This document shows, piece after piece, positions 11,701 through 22,939 of a stretch of 64,000 nt of DNA. This DNA comes from Mya arenaria (lineage: Eukaryota; Mollusca; Bivalvia; Myida; Myidae): assembly GCF_026914265.1 (NCBI RefSeq), contig NC_069123.1, positions 32,100,678 through 32,164,677 on the forward strand, in the 5' to 3' direction. Within the stretch, counting starts at the first letter, position 1. The number at the start of each line of letters is the position of its first letter. The position numbers and the translations under genes were made by a program. The notes beneath the pieces were generated by a model. That model ran no database searches, had not been told where the DNA came from, and saw only the letters and a list, made by a program, of their open reading frames with translations.

Positions 11701-14700
11701 GTCGTTTGCTAAGACTATGTTATCCGGTGTCGATCGGGATATTTGTACGTAATTTGAGAATAATTGCGTTTGCATTTCCAGTACGACAGTTTGTTTACAA
11801 AGGTTAAAAAACAGACACTTTAAGTTAAATGCACCTTGCTTATAGAGACTCAGTTATAAATGAGCCATTTTACCATATTGTTAACACGATTTTCAACCAA
11901 TTTCCTCATAACGGTCGACTCACTGTGACCTGCCTAAAATTCGTTTGCTGTTCATATCTCCGACTCATTGTCACTAGCCTAAATTTCGTTTGATGTTTAA
12001 ATCTTCGACTCATTGTCACTAGCCTAAAATGCGTTTAATGTTCACGTCTTCGACTAATTGTCACTAGCCTAAAATGCGTTTGATGTTCATGTCTTCGACT
12101 CATTGTCACTAGCCTAAATTTCGTTCAATGTCCATGTCTTCGACTCTATTACTAGCTTAAATTTAATTTCGTTTGATGTTCATATCTTCGACTCATTGTC
12201 ACTAGCCTCAATTTCGTTTGATGTTCATATCTTCGACTCATTGTCACTAGCTTAAATTTCGTTTGATGTTTATTTCTTCGACTCATTGTCACTAGCCTCA
12301 ATTTCGTTTGATGTTCATATCTTCGACTCATTGTCACTAGCTTAAATTTCGTTTGATGTTCACATCTTCGACTCATTGTCACAAGCCTCAATTTCGTTAG
12401 ATGTTCATATCTTCGACTCATTGTCACTAGCCTCAATTTCGTTAGATGTTCATATCTTCGACTCATTGGCACTAGCCTAAATTTCATTCGATGTTCATAT
12501 CTCCGACTCATTGACACTAGCCTAAATTTCATTCGATGTTCATATCTTCGACTCATTGTCACTAGCCTAAATTTTGTTGACACTAGCCTAAATTTCGTTT
12601 GATGTTTATATCTTCGACTCATTGTCACTGGTCTTAAATGCGTTTGATGTTAATATCTTTGACTCATTGTCACTAGCCTAAATTTCGTTCGATGTTCATA
12701 TCTTCGACTCATTGTCACTAGCCTCAATTTCGTTAGATGTTTATATCTTCGACTCATTGTCACTAGCCTCAATTTCGTTGTCACTAGCCTTAATTTCGTT
12801 TGATGTTCATATCTTTGACTCATTGTCACTAGCCTATATTTCGTTGTCACTAGCCTACATATCGTTGTCACTAGCCTAAATTTCGTTTGATGTTCATATT
12901 TTCGACTCATGGTCACTAGCCTCAATTTCGATAGATGTTCATATCTTCGACTCATTGTCACTAGCCTTAATTTCGTTACATGTTCATATCTTCGACTCAT
13001 TGTCACTAGCCTAAATTTCGTTCAATGTTCATGTCTTCGACTCATTGTCACTAGCCTCAATTTCGTTCGATGTTTATATCTTCGACTCATTGTCACTAGC
13101 CTCAATTTCGTTAGATGTTCATATTTTCGACTCATTGTCACTAGCCTCAATTTCGTTAGATGTTCATATCTTCGACTCATTGTCACAAGCCTCAATTTCG
13201 TTAATGTTCATATCTTCGACTCATTGTCACAAGCCTAAATTTCGTTAGATGTTCATATCTTCGACTCATTTGCACTAGCCTAAATTTCGTTGTCACTAGC
13301 CTCAATTTCGTTAGATGTTCATATCTTCGACTCATTGTCACAAGCCTCAATTTCGTTAATGTTCATATCTTCGACTCATTGTCACAAGCCTAAATTTCGT
13401 TAGATGTTCATATCTTCGACTCATTTGCACTAGCCTAAATTTCGTTGTCACTAGCCTCAATTTCGTTAGATGTTCATATCTTCGACTCATTGGCACTAGC
13501 CTCAATTTCGTTCGATGTTCATATCTTCGACTCATTGGCACTAGCCTAAGTTTCGTTTGATGTTCATATCTTCGACTCATTGACACTAGCCTAAATTTCA
13601 TTCGATGTTCATATCTTCGACTCATTGTCACTAGCCTAAATTTTGTTGACACTAGCCTAAATTTCGTTTGATGTTTATATCTTCGACTCATTGTCACTGG
13701 TCTTAAATGCGTTTGATGTTAATATCTGCGACTCATTGTCACTAGCCTAAATTTCGTTCGATGTTTATATCTTCGACTCATTGTAACTAGCCTCAATTTC
13801 GTTAGATGTTTATATCTTCGACTCATTATCACTAGCCTAAATTTCGTTGTCACTAGCCTTAATTTCGTTTGATGTTCATATCTTTGACTCATTGTCACTA
13901 GCCTATATTTCGCTGTCACTAGCCTACATATCGTTGTCACTAGCCTTAATTTCGTTTGATGTTCATATTTTCGACTCATTGTCACTAGCATCAATTTCGA
14001 TAGATGTTCATATCTTCGACTCATTGTCACTAGCCTCAATTTCGTTACATGTTCATATCTTCGACTCATTGTCACTAGCCTAAATTTCGTTCAATGTTCA
14101 TGTCTTCGACTCATTGTCACTAGCCAACATTTCGTTCGATGTTCATATCTTCGACTCATTGTCACTAGCCTAAATTTCGTTGTCACTAGCCTCAATTTCG
14201 TTTGATGTTCATATCTTCGACTCATTGTCACTAGCCTCAATTTCGTTAGATGTTCATATTTTCGACTCATTGTCACTAGCCTCAATTTCGTTAGATGTTC
14301 ATATCTTTGACTCATTGTCACAAGCCTCAATTTCGTTAGATGTTCATATCTTTGACTCATTGTCACAAGCCTAAATTTCGTTAGATGTTCATATCTTCGA
14401 CTCATTTGCACTAGCCTAAATTTCGTTGTCACTAGCCTCAATTTCGTTAGATGTTCATATCTTCGACTCATTTGCACTAGCCTCAATTTCGTTAGATGTT
14501 CATATCTTCGACTCATTGGCATTAGCCTAAGTTTCGTTTGATGTTCATATCTTCGACTCATTGACACTAGCCTAAATTTCATTCGATGTTCATATCTTCG
14601 ACTCATTGTCACTAGCCTAAATTTTGTTGACACTAGCCTAAATTTCGTTTGATGTTTATATCTTCGACTCAATGTCACTGGTCTTAAATGCGTTTGATGT

Positions 14701-16770
14701 TAATATCTGCGACTCATTGTCACTAGCCTAATATTCGTTTGATGTTCATATCTTCGACTCATTGTCACTAGCCTCAATTTCGTTAGATGTTCATATCTTC
14801 GACTCATTGGCACTAGCCTCAATTTCGTTTGATGTTCATATCTTCGACTCATTGGCACTAGCTTTAAACTTCGTTTGATGTTCATATGTTTGACACACTG
14901 TTATTGGTTTAAACCTCATTTGATGTTCATATGTTTGACACACTGTTATTGGTTTAAACCTCATTTGATGTTTATATGTTTGACTCGACTCACTGTAACT
15001 AGTAGCCTCAAATTCGGAACGGAACCTAACTGGTAAACCGTCTCTTTTAGGATATGATGGGAACTACATGGACAAGAATAGAAGGTTAATATTGTATTTT
15101 TTTTAAATACAATCGAACCCCGTTCGCTCTAACTCGCAGGAACCGTCGAAAATATCTCGAGCCTCGAATATTTCGAGCCAAGCGGAAATGCTTACATTTA
15201 GTATAAAGAAACCGGTTCTTTACATCCAGTTCGAGCCAACGAGGATGTCGAACCAAGCGAGTTAGAGCCAACGGGGTTCGACTGTATATGAAAACACCTA
15301 CTGCGGCAAGTCAATGCCCGAGACCTCCCCATGAAACTGCCGGTGTAGCTCGACCTGTGCGGTGTATACTGCAAGCGTCTCGTCCAACCCTGTCACCAAC
15401 CGGTTATGGGTTGCAAGCGCCTCGTGATGCTTGCTCTGGGCGTTGTAGAGCTCCGCAAGTGTCTGTTCTTCCTGCCTTAGACGCTCGTATATTTCCCGGA
15501 AGTCGTGTTTTCGTTTGGTTTCGTCACCGAACTGAAAAACGCGCCATGTACAAGCAAGTTTCCAAATGAGCACCGTGATTATCAATCAGGAACACACTTG
15601 AATTAGAATATTTCAAAGTTTACATGTTTTTCGACATTTATTTTTTAAAGTTTCCCCATCACGCCCTATTGACTTTTTTAAACATTTAGGGAATTGCGGA
15701 ACGTTTTTATCTATAATAATAAAGACACAAATACTTAAAGACGCACTCTTACTCCCTGATAAGATTTGCCACAAATAATACAATTGTTTGATATCCTTTA
15801 AGATGCCCCCGTGGACATAAAAATGTGACCTTTGACCACTCATTTGCATCGTGATACTTATTAACACTCCAGTACCCATTATCGTCCAAAAACGAGTTCA
15901 TTTAAACTAGAAGCTACCAAGATATTTTTTGAATTTGATTTGCGAGGAATTTGTTTTGATGTGTTTAAGCTTCATATTTGTTAAAATAAACATATACTGA
16001 ATTGCAGATTGATTTAATACAAACCAGGAAAATTGAATTTGCGAGGAATCTGTTTTGAAGTGTTTAAGCTTCATATTTGTTAAAATAAACATATACTGAA
16101 TTGCAGATTGATTTAATACAAACCAGGAAAATTGAATTTGCGAGGAATCTGTTTTGAAGTGTTTAAGCTTCATATTTGTTAAAATAAACATATACTGAAT
16201 TGCAGATTGATTTAATACAAACCAGGAAAATTGAATTTGCGAGGAATTTGTTTTGAAGTGTGTAAGCTTCATATTTGTCCAAAAAAAAGATAGCAGATTG
16301 ATTTAATACAAACCTAGAAACGTGATGATTGTTGCCATGGATACCTACCGATTCTCTTTTAGGTTCTTTCGAGACGGGGTACAGCAATTTCATGTCTAGG
16401 GCGGCGTTATAGTTGACTAACGAATGTTCCTTGTGGTGTTCAATAAGGTCCTCTAAGGTTTTAAACTCAAACTGATCCGTGAACCCAAAACCCTGGGGTG
16501 ATTGATATATTTTGATTAGTTTATTTGTTCCCCCTTTTTTCAAGGTCATAGTATAATCTCCAGGGGTCGTGGCGTCGCGTACGAGAAACGATCCATCCGG
16601 TTTACCTTGCATTAAGTCGTTGACTTCTGACTTAGTAATATCACCCCAGTACCATTCAAGTTCAAGGTCAGCCGTAGTCACCCCGGAGTTTGAGTAAATT
16701 TCTTCATCACCACCGCCTCTTCCATAATTTTGCCCATAGTCTTCGCGTAATGGAGCGTACATACTTTGTC
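5577..16770 (-). CDS. PIK3R (p55-like): PI3-kinase class IA regulatory subunit, short p55-like form (5 coding exons, 409 aa)
   Basis: Adaptor that binds the p110 catalytic subunit and docks it on phosphotyrosine (YxxM) receptors at the membrane. Coding exons on the minus strand: 16762-16349, 15531-15302, 10952-10776, 8358-8173, 5799-5577. Junction phases are 0, 2, 2, 2 and every join keeps frame, giving 409 aa plus TAG. Residues 1-35 are a unique N-terminus. The nSH2 domain (about 36-135) has WYWGD at 37-41 and the phosphotyrosine-binding FLVR at 59-62, and ends LLYPVSK. The helical iSH2 is about 139-274. The cSH2 (about 290-398) has FLIR at 318-321. Vertebrate p55 subunits are about 450-460 aa; here the iSH2-cSH2 linker is much shorter. 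No SH3 or RhoGAP domain is seen upstream. An acceptor-like CAG at 16773-16771 sits 8 bases before the ATG, so a 5' non-coding or alternative upstream exon is likely. Family assignment is firm; which vertebrate paralogue it matches is not. Confidence 0.93.
6576..6720. mobile_element. Truncated TTAA-type MITE (AGCTGCACTCTCACA end)
   Basis: TTAA at 6572-6575, then AGCTGCACTCTCACATATTT and AGACTGCTGACAAAAATC. The right half is absent. Confidence 0.6.
7623..8013. mobile_element. MULE-like MITE in intron 4 of the p55-like gene
   Basis: Left end CATTCGGAGAACCTCGTCAT, right end diverged AATGGCAGAGGTGTTGCGAT. Flanks AACGCGATC (7614-7622) and AACGTGATC (8014-8022) form a 9-bp target duplication with one change, so the insertion is old. 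Ends about 160 bp from exon 4. Confidence 0.7.
8173..8358 (-). CDS. p55-like exon 4: short linker and N-terminal half of cSH2
   Basis: The acceptor CCTATAG completes an Arg codon, followed by [11 protein letters not shown] and [16 protein letters not shown]. The phosphotyrosine pocket [13 protein letters not shown] is intact. The donor is a consensus GTAAGT in phase 2. Only about 13 residues separate the iSH2 WL from the cSH2 TW, far fewer than in vertebrate p85/p55. Confidence 0.9.
8496..8516. repeat. (TA)n microsatellite
   Basis: About ten TA units upstream of exon 4 of the p55-like gene, within intron 3. Confidence 0.8.
8530..8690. mobile_element. Diverged pogo-like MITE remnant, intron 3/4 border region of the p55-like gene
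   Basis: Contains GGATATGTCGAATGTTCGTT and the right end ACATAACGAGTTGCGACTGT. A related internal part (GTTTATGTCGAATGTTCATT) recurs at about 49690-49800 in KLHL intron 9. Left end not found. Confidence 0.45.
8690..8775 (+). mobile_element. tRNA-like SINE head fragment
   Basis: TTGTGGTATAGGTGTCCGCC resembles an A-box region and GTTGTGGGATCGATCACTAG a B-box region at tRNA-like spacing. No full cloverleaf, no TSD found. Confidence 0.4.
8790..9197. mobile_element. Long-TIR MITE, copy 1
   Basis: GGCTCCAATATCACGAAAAT and AACTCATTTTACCAC at the left, inverted as GGTAAAATGAATTCAGATT and GTGATATTGGGGCCTG at the right. Inverted ends of about 65 bp; the 35440-35862 element is a second copy. Confidence 0.65.
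9623..10726. mobile_element. MULE-like MITE carrying a nested 765-bp element, intron 3 of the p55-like gene
   Basis: Ends CATTCGGAACTCCACGGCCA ... TGGCCGAGGAGTTCCGAATG with perfect 10-bp flanks CATTTATGAC (9613-9622, 10727-10736). Without the nested insert it is about 335 bp and resembles the 212-640 copy. It ends 50 bp past exon 3's donor. Confidence 0.82.
9734..10498. mobile_element. Nested inverted-repeat element, 765 bp, 5-bp target duplication
   Basis: Ends CAGGCGCGTAGGA ... TCCTACGCGCCTG, flanked by GTACT on both sides (9729-9733 and 10499-10503). It lies inside the 9623-10726 MITE. No transposase frame; superfamily not assigned. Confidence 0.7.
10776..10952 (-). CDS. p55-like exon 3: second helix of iSH2
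   Basis: The acceptor CTCTTCCAG joins in phase 2 and completes Gln; the product runs [18 protein letters not shown] ... [10 protein letters not shown] and ends at GTAACT in phase 2. From memory of human p85alpha, the helix aligns without gaps. The position of human Asn564, a p110 contact, is Ala here. That residue comparison is from recall, not a computed alignment. Confidence 0.87.
11011..11310 (+). mobile_element. tRNA-derived SINE (300 bp) with 10-12-bp target duplication
   Basis: The head (11013-11087) is tRNA-like, with A box TTAGCTCAGTCGGTAGAG, a GTT anticodon-like loop and B box GGTTCGATTCCC. It is followed by a body (CAGAAGTGAAGGCACCTAGT ... CGCCGGGACCCGGAG) and a CACCACCACCAC tail. 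ATTAACGAAT repeats on both sides (11001-11010, 11311-11320), which shows retroposition. The anticodon stem has a G-G mismatch. It is inserted in intron 2, about 58 bp upstream of the exon 3 acceptor of the minus-strand p55-like gene. Confidence 0.88.
11900..15005. repeat. 45-bp minisatellite in intron 2 of the p55-like gene
   Basis: The core unit contains CGACTCATTGTCACTAGCCT, AATTTCGTTTGATG and TTCATATCTT; about 65-70 copies with substitutions and 21-bp short units. A marked variant (CACTGGTCTTAAATGCG) recurs near 12625, 13695 and 14673, showing a higher-order repeat of about 1 kb. The right end degrades into units with GTTTGACACACTG. Confidence 0.92.
15110..15284. mobile_element. pogo-like MITE with TA flanks, abutting the exon 2 donor
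   Basis: Ends CAATCGAACCCCGTTCGCTC ... GCCAACGGGGTTCGACTG with TA on both sides. Same family as 5261-5435. Its end is 17 bp from the last base of exon 2. Confidence 0.75.
15302..15531 (-). CDS. p55-like exon 2: first helix of iSH2
   Basis: The acceptor TTTTTCAG precedes TTC GGT GAC. The product starts [11 protein letters not shown] and ends EVSGIDLP plus two bases of a Gln codon, at a GTAGGT donor. The charged heptad-like helix aligns with the first p85/p55 iSH2 helix. A pogo-like MITE ends only 17 bp beyond the exon edge. Confidence 0.9.
15935..16316. repeat. 99-bp tandem repeat in intron 1 of the p55-like gene
   Basis: Nearly four copies of a unit containing TTGCGAGGAATCTG and AAACATATACTGAATTGCAG, starting at about 15943, 16042, 16141 and 16240. 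The array ends about 33 bp from the exon 1 edge. Confidence 0.9.
16349..16770 (-). CDS. p55-like exon 1: start codon and complete nSH2 domain
   Basis: The ATG is at 16762-16760, the first in-frame Met after the acceptor-like CAG. The exon encodes MYAPLRED... through [13 protein letters not shown] and ends at a GTAGGT donor in phase 0. The nSH2 arginine of FLVRD is intact. Bases 16763-16770 would be 5' UTR if the exon begins at the CAG. Confidence 0.9.
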
Positions 16771-16812
16771 CTGCCGTTTAAATATATCAATTAGGAAACA
16801 ATAATGATTTAA

Positions 16813-19027
16813 AGTGCACTCTCACAGATTGACAGTTTTGACATTTTCTTAATTTGTTGTCTTAGAATCAGCTGATTTTGGCAGAATTCAATTCAGTCAT
16901 GAAATATCGAACAGATCTCAATTGTTCGTAAAACGGCCGGACATTTCAATTTCCTTCAAGCGTTTATAACGCTTTTAGCCATAAAACATCAACTTTCGAC
17001 CATAAATATGAAAATAACTGCGATCTCATCTTAAGTCAGCCTTCCTATATTACTAATTTCCAGACATTCGAACAAACAATTGTCTCATTCCAAGATCAAA
17101 ACTAGAAGCGCCGCATTGCGACGAAAGCAGTTTTTTTTATTTGGGCAATCAGAAAGTACAACCAATTAATATATTGAATGAGAAATGAGAAATGTAGCAG
17201 CCTTTGTCCTTACGTTTTTTTAAAAAGAGACGTAGCTGGAAATTTCTCTTATTAAGTATCTTATGTTTAGTTTTCATCAATTTTAACTTAAGTTGTTGGA
17301 CGGAAACCAGTTTTCTATTTTAAGTAACAGTGACCTTGATCTTGACTCCCTCTTAAAAGCAATCCGAAGCTAGCTCTTTACATAAGCGACCTACACATCC
17401 ACATCAACTTTCAATACTATCTTTCAATATTAACTGAATTCATTGAGTGGAAACTATTTTTTCTAATTTGAGTTACACCGAACTTCACCATTCCCTCTCG
17501 AAACAAATTCAAAGTCAGCTCTTTACATAAAATACCTACATACAAACTTTCATCACTGTCTATCAATTCTTACTTAAGTTAATGGGCGGAAACCATTTTT
17601 TCTGTTTAAAGTATCAGTTACCTTGACCCCACCCTCCTCAAAAGCAATCGCAAGCTAGCTTTTCACATAAGCTACCTACATACAAACATTTTTATTATCC
17701 ATCAGTTCTAACTTAAGTTATTGGGCAGAAACCTTTTTCCTATTTTATGCAACAGGATCCTTGACCTTGACCCCGACCTCATCAAAAGCAATCCCAAGCT
17801 AGCACTTTACATAAACTATCTACATACCAACCTTCATAACTATACATCAATTCTTACTTAAGTGAATGGTCGGAAACCATTATTCCATTTTTCGTAACAG
17901 TGACCTTGACCTTGACCACACCCTCCCCAAAAACAATCCTAAGCTAGCACTTCAAATAAGCTACATACACACAACTTGGCATAACAATCCATTAATTATA
18001 GCTTCACTTATTGAACGGAAACCAATGCTTGACGCCCGTTTCTATTTTGAGTAACAGTGACCTTGACCTTGACCCCAAACCCCCTCAAAAGTAATTCTAA
18101 GCTAGCTATTAACATTAGCTACCTTCACACCAATTTTCATCACTATCAACCAATTCTTACTTTAGTTGTTTGGCGGAAACCTTTTGTCTACTGTTAGTAA
18201 CAGTGACCTTGATCTTGACCCCCAATAATCCTAAGCTAGCTCTTCACATAAGCTATCTACACACCAACTTCCGTCACTGCCAATTCTTACTTAAGTTATT
18301 GGGCTGAAACCATTTTTCTATTTCTTTTGAACAGTGACCTTAACCTTTACCCCCCATCAAAAGCAATCCCAAACCCGCTCTTTACAAAAGAAACCTACAA
18401 ACAACTTTCTATAACTATCCACCAATGATAGTATCAGGTAGTGACGGTCGTTTCTATTTTTGTAACAGTGACCTTGACCTTGATACCACCCCCTCAATTG
18501 CAATCCCAAGGTATTCACATAAGCGACATACACACCAAATTGTATCACTATATATATATATATATTCTTCTTAAGATGTTGGTTGGAAACCTTTTTTTCT
18601 ACTTTTAGTAACAGTGACCTTCACCTTGACCCCATCCTTCATCAACAGCTATCCAAATCTAGCTCTTCACTTAAGCTTCCTACACACCAACTTTCTTCAC
18701 TATCCATCTATTCTTACTTAAGGTGTGCTGTGGAAACCTTTTTTGCTACTTTTAGTATCAGTGACCTTGACCTTGATCCCATCCCGCCTTAACAGCGATC
18801 CCAATCTAGCTCTTCACTTAAGCTACCTACACACCAACTTTCTTTACTATCCATCAATGCTAGCTTAAGTTATTGGTCGGAAACCACTGTTTGCCTCCCG
18901 ACCGAACGCCCGGACACCCGCCCGCCCGCCATCCCGCCAATCGACACCCCTAGTGTAATAACCTGGGTTTTCGTTGAAAATCTGCTTTAAAAAGTTGTTA
19001 AAAAGGTCAATCTGTGAGAGTGCAGCT
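16813..19027. mobile_element. TTAA-flanked MITE split by a satellite array
   Basis: Left end AGTGCACTCTCACAGATTGA after TTAA (16809-16812), right end TCTGTGAGAGTGCAGCT before TTAA (19028-19031). The MITE body is recognisable to about 17060; then the 17.3-18.9 kb array intervenes. Confidence 0.65.
17290..18960. repeat. Array of roughly 150-bp units with GTGACCTTGACCTTGACC
   Basis: About eleven diverged units, each with an AACAGTGACCTTGACCTTGA core, AGCTAGCTCTTCACATAAGC and ACTTAAGTTATTGGGCGGAA. It ends in a GC-rich CCGCCCGCCCGCC tract near 18920. The array interrupts the TTAA-flanked MITE at 16813-19027. Confidence 0.88.
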
Positions 19028-19031
19028 TTAA

Positions 19032-21239
19032 ATTATTTTCAAACTAAATAAAGACACGTTTGTTTTGAATGGTGTTATTATTATCTTAATACAAAACCAA
19101 CGGTTTCCCTCAATAATGCTGATCACTTCTACATACTTTAACAATTAATATTCAGTTTATAGGTATTATTTATCCATAAAATCACTGAACGTCGATGATC
19201 ACTATCAATACTTATCACAATTAACACTTCAAGTAAAATAATACATAAAGTCCTTTCGATTAAAATTGATTAAACTTTATGTATAAACAACTTACTTAAA
19301 GAGTATAGTATATAGTCACATAATACTGTAATTTAGTAAAGCACAATGAATCTTACTTATTCCAGTTAAACGATTTGAATGAGTACGAGCCTTATTCGCT
19401 TACAGCTCGTCGGCAAAAATAACTTTGTTCATGTAAATGCTTTTCAAAACTTCCTCATTCTAGACTTGAATCCGAAACTGTCATTTTATCTCATATTCTC
19501 ATGTTACTCGCTTATTTATTTCTGAAAGATACACACTTTTACTAAAAATAGTGTTCCTTTAATAAACACCACATCGTTTTAAACCGTATTTTACATCCTG
19601 TATAGTATAGATATATGAAACACTTCACACCGAATTGAAATTTACAATGAAGTTCAGTCTGGACTAGTTAAATAATACAAACAGGAAGTTTAGTTGTTTC
19701 GTTGTCAATATCATGGAGATCTAAATGCTTAGAGGCCACTCACTTTAATTATCGCATTTCAGCCATAACAGTCACAAGTTATGCGCGGTGGTGAATATCC
19801 GTAAATATATAAATAATAATTAACGAGCACTTTATTCTGAACAGTGACCTTATATTTGGTACGGAATCCGAAAAGGGACATCGCGATCCTGTCCTTCGCA
19901 TTTTGAAAATGTTGAAGAAAAAACAGCGATTTTTGTTTGCTAAAATGTCGCATTTTTTTCAATTCGTACAGTATTTAATATCGCAAAACCTCTAGGAATT
20001 CAATGGAAAAGGATCCGCCGATGCAGCAATACATATCGCCTTTTTTATCGAGATGATGCCCCGAACTAAATATTGAATCATGCATATTTTTTATCGAAAT
20101 TCAACTAAGAAACACAATGTTTTACTATACTGTATAGAGTACTGAACAATTTTTTTAAAAAGATGCGACATTTTAACATTGAAATAATTCGTTCTTCTTC
20201 TTGGACATGTTCAAAAATCTAGGGGCGGGATCGCGATGGCACAAATAGGATTCCGTACCGTACAGGGACCAAACTTCAGAATTCATTTATTGACAAATCA
20301 ATGAGACACTTCTCCAGCATTACTGATATCGCACACGTGCAAATAAGATAAAAGAATTGTTATACAAATGTACATGAAAGATTAACAAAAACTCGAAGGC
20401 GTCAAAATAGATATGTTTGTTTCATGTTTCATGCCTAAAAAATAGGGAAGGTAGGACTAAAATAAAAAAAATTATTCTTTCTTTTTATTAGGCAAATCGT
20501 TTCATGATTCTTTTCTGTATCCAATAAACTATAAAGTAAATGCTAAAAACACGTTTACAATCAGTATAAACATCACTGGTATTGTTAAAAGCCAAAAAAA
20601 CTTCATGTTTAAACTTTTAAAACAAGGAAAAATCAAACAAATAATAAAACATAATTCTCGAGGCAATAAAAGTTCTAGGGTCGGGGCAAAAACAGGGTAG
20701 GCCGGGACACCGTAAACTAACATTATTTTTTAAGCCTAAGCCATTGAGATAACAAAGCTTAAATATGTGTCCATGTTAGTGAACTTTAGATAAAGTGTAG
20801 CCAACATCCTGCGCGTACCTAGGATGTTTTATATATTTCAAATGACAAAAAGTTGCAACATTTGTATTTTATTACGCCATAAGCAACATACTTTAGTGTT
20901 GTTTTATTCTGACGGTGTGATAACATGCATGAACGAAATTAACCTAACTTATATGTATTATTAATTAAATATACAGTGTGAAAAAACCGCATATATACAT
21001 TAAACCTCACTTTAATGTACACAGTGTATTACTTCATTAAATAAACAGTACTCATATCTTAATTTAAAAATTATATACACGGAAAGAAATAGGCCGATTG
21101 TTCTGCTGTATTTATAACAATATTTAAGACAATAGTTTCAGCTGAACTTGTTTATATTTAAATATATGAGAACCTCATCAAATAGTTCACTTTTAAAAGT
21201 TAACAACAATCTCGTTAATAACGATTAACTTTAACAAAG
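19032..21239. other. Intergenic stretch upstream of the p55-like gene
   Basis: AT-rich; the MITE at 19858-20259 and a CTAAAAAATAGGGAAGGTAGG-like motif near 20440 (shorter relatives at 5085 and 5510) are all I see. A 5' exon of the p55-like gene could lie here but none is recognisable. Confidence 0.4.
19858..20259. mobile_element. MITE with GGTACGGAATCC ends
   Basis: GGTACGGAATCC and ACATCGCGATCC near the left, inverted as GGGATCGCGATGGC and GGATTCCGTACC at the right. No target duplication recognised. Confidence 0.6.
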
Positions 21240-22620
21240 TTACTGGGAACAATTAAGACCATAAAGAGTAAGTAAGAACCACTAAGAGTTACTAAGAACT
21301 AATGAGAGTTACTAAGTTATATCACTAAGAGTTACAGAGTTACTAAGACCCACAAGGAGCTACTAAGAACTTATAACAACCAAAACGAGCTACTAAGAAC
21401 CACTAAGAGTTACTAAGACCTAATGAGAGTTACTAAGTTATATCACTAAGAGTTACAGAGTTACTAAGAACCACTAGGAGCTACTAAGAACTTATAACAA
21501 CCAAAACGAGCTACTAAGAACCACTAAGAGTTACTAAGACCTATAAAAAGTTACTAAGAACCACTAAGAATTACTAGGATACTAAGAGTTACTAAAAAAC
21601 ACAAAGAGGCACTAAGAACTAATAAGAACCACTAAAAGCTATTAAGAACCACTTAGAATTACTAAGAACCATTAAGAGATATTAAGAACCACAAAGAGGT
21701 ACTAAGAACCACTTAGAACTAACAAGAGTCAAGAAGAACTAATAAGAACCATTAGAGCTATTAAGAACCACTAAGAGTTATTAAGAACCATTAAGAGTTA
21801 CTAAGAACTAATAAGAACAAATAAGAACCACTAAGAGCACTAAGAACTAATAACAGCCAAAACGAGCTAAGAAAAACCTCTAGGAGCTACTAAGAACCAC
21901 TAAGAGCTACTAAGAACCACTTATAGTTACTAAGACCTACTAAGAGCAAATAAGAGCCACTAAGAACTACTAAGAACTAAAAAGAACCACTAAGAGTTAC
22001 TAAGAACCACTAAGAGTTACTAAGAACCACTAAGAGTTACTAAGACCTACTAAGAGCAAATAAGAGCCACTAAGAACTACTAAGAACTAATAAGAACCAC
22101 TAAGAGTTACTAAGAACCACTAAGAGTTACTAAGACCTACTAAGAGCAAATAAGAGCCACTAAGAACTACTAAGAACTAATAAGAACCACTAAGAGTTAC
22201 TAAGAACCACTAAGAGTTACTAAGACCTACTAAGAGCAAATAAGAGCCACTAAGAACTACTAAGAACTAATAAGAACCACTAAGAGTTACTAAGAACCAC
22301 TAAGAGTTACTAAGAACCACTATGAGTTACTTAGACCTACTAAGAACAAATAAGAATCACGAAGAACTACTAAGAACTAATAAGAATCATGAAGAACTAC
22401 TAAGAACTAATAAGAACCACTCAGAGCTATTGAGAACCACTTAGAATTACTAAGAACCATTAAGAGTTATTTAGAACCACTAAGAGGTACTAAGAACCAC
22501 TTAGACCTAATAAGAGTCAGAATAACTAATAAGAACCACTATGAGCCACTTAGAGCCAATAAGAACTAATAAAAACGACAAAGAGTTACTAAGAACTCTA
22601 CAGAGCTACTAAGAACCAAG
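21240..22620. repeat. CTAAGA-type short tandem array
   Basis: Variants of ACTAAGAACCACTAAGAGTT follow one another for about 1.4 kb. A longer unit ending TACTAAGAGCAAATAAGAGC recurs four times between about 21930 and 22270, a higher-order pattern of roughly 110-120 bp. No reading frame of interest. Confidence 0.9.
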
Positions 22621-22939
22621 AAGTATATTTACACGCATGGAACGACACTTTATGAGTGGCATTTTATCTTTCCTTTTTTTAATCAAGGAACTTAATGTTA
22701 GAAAAAGCATTATATTTAATGCTCTATGATTTTGTTTGTGTCTGATATCGAGCTGTTCCACGTTTCGTACGTTGCTGTTGTTACTTGTTCGCTATTAAAA
22801 AAACGTTATTAAAATAATATAGCCTGAAGAAACAAGAGATCGATTTCTTGAAAAGCGCTCGTCTCACCCATTTTGTGGTCGTAGCTGAGAAATAATGAAT
22901 AATGGTCTTGAATTGCGAACATTTGGACTAGAGACAAAC

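Noticed and set aside
12152-14885. Arginine-rich [15 protein letters not shown] repeat proteins on the minus strand and their plus-strand counterparts
   Set aside because: 45-bp minisatellite in an intron; open on both strands simply because the unit is a multiple of three.
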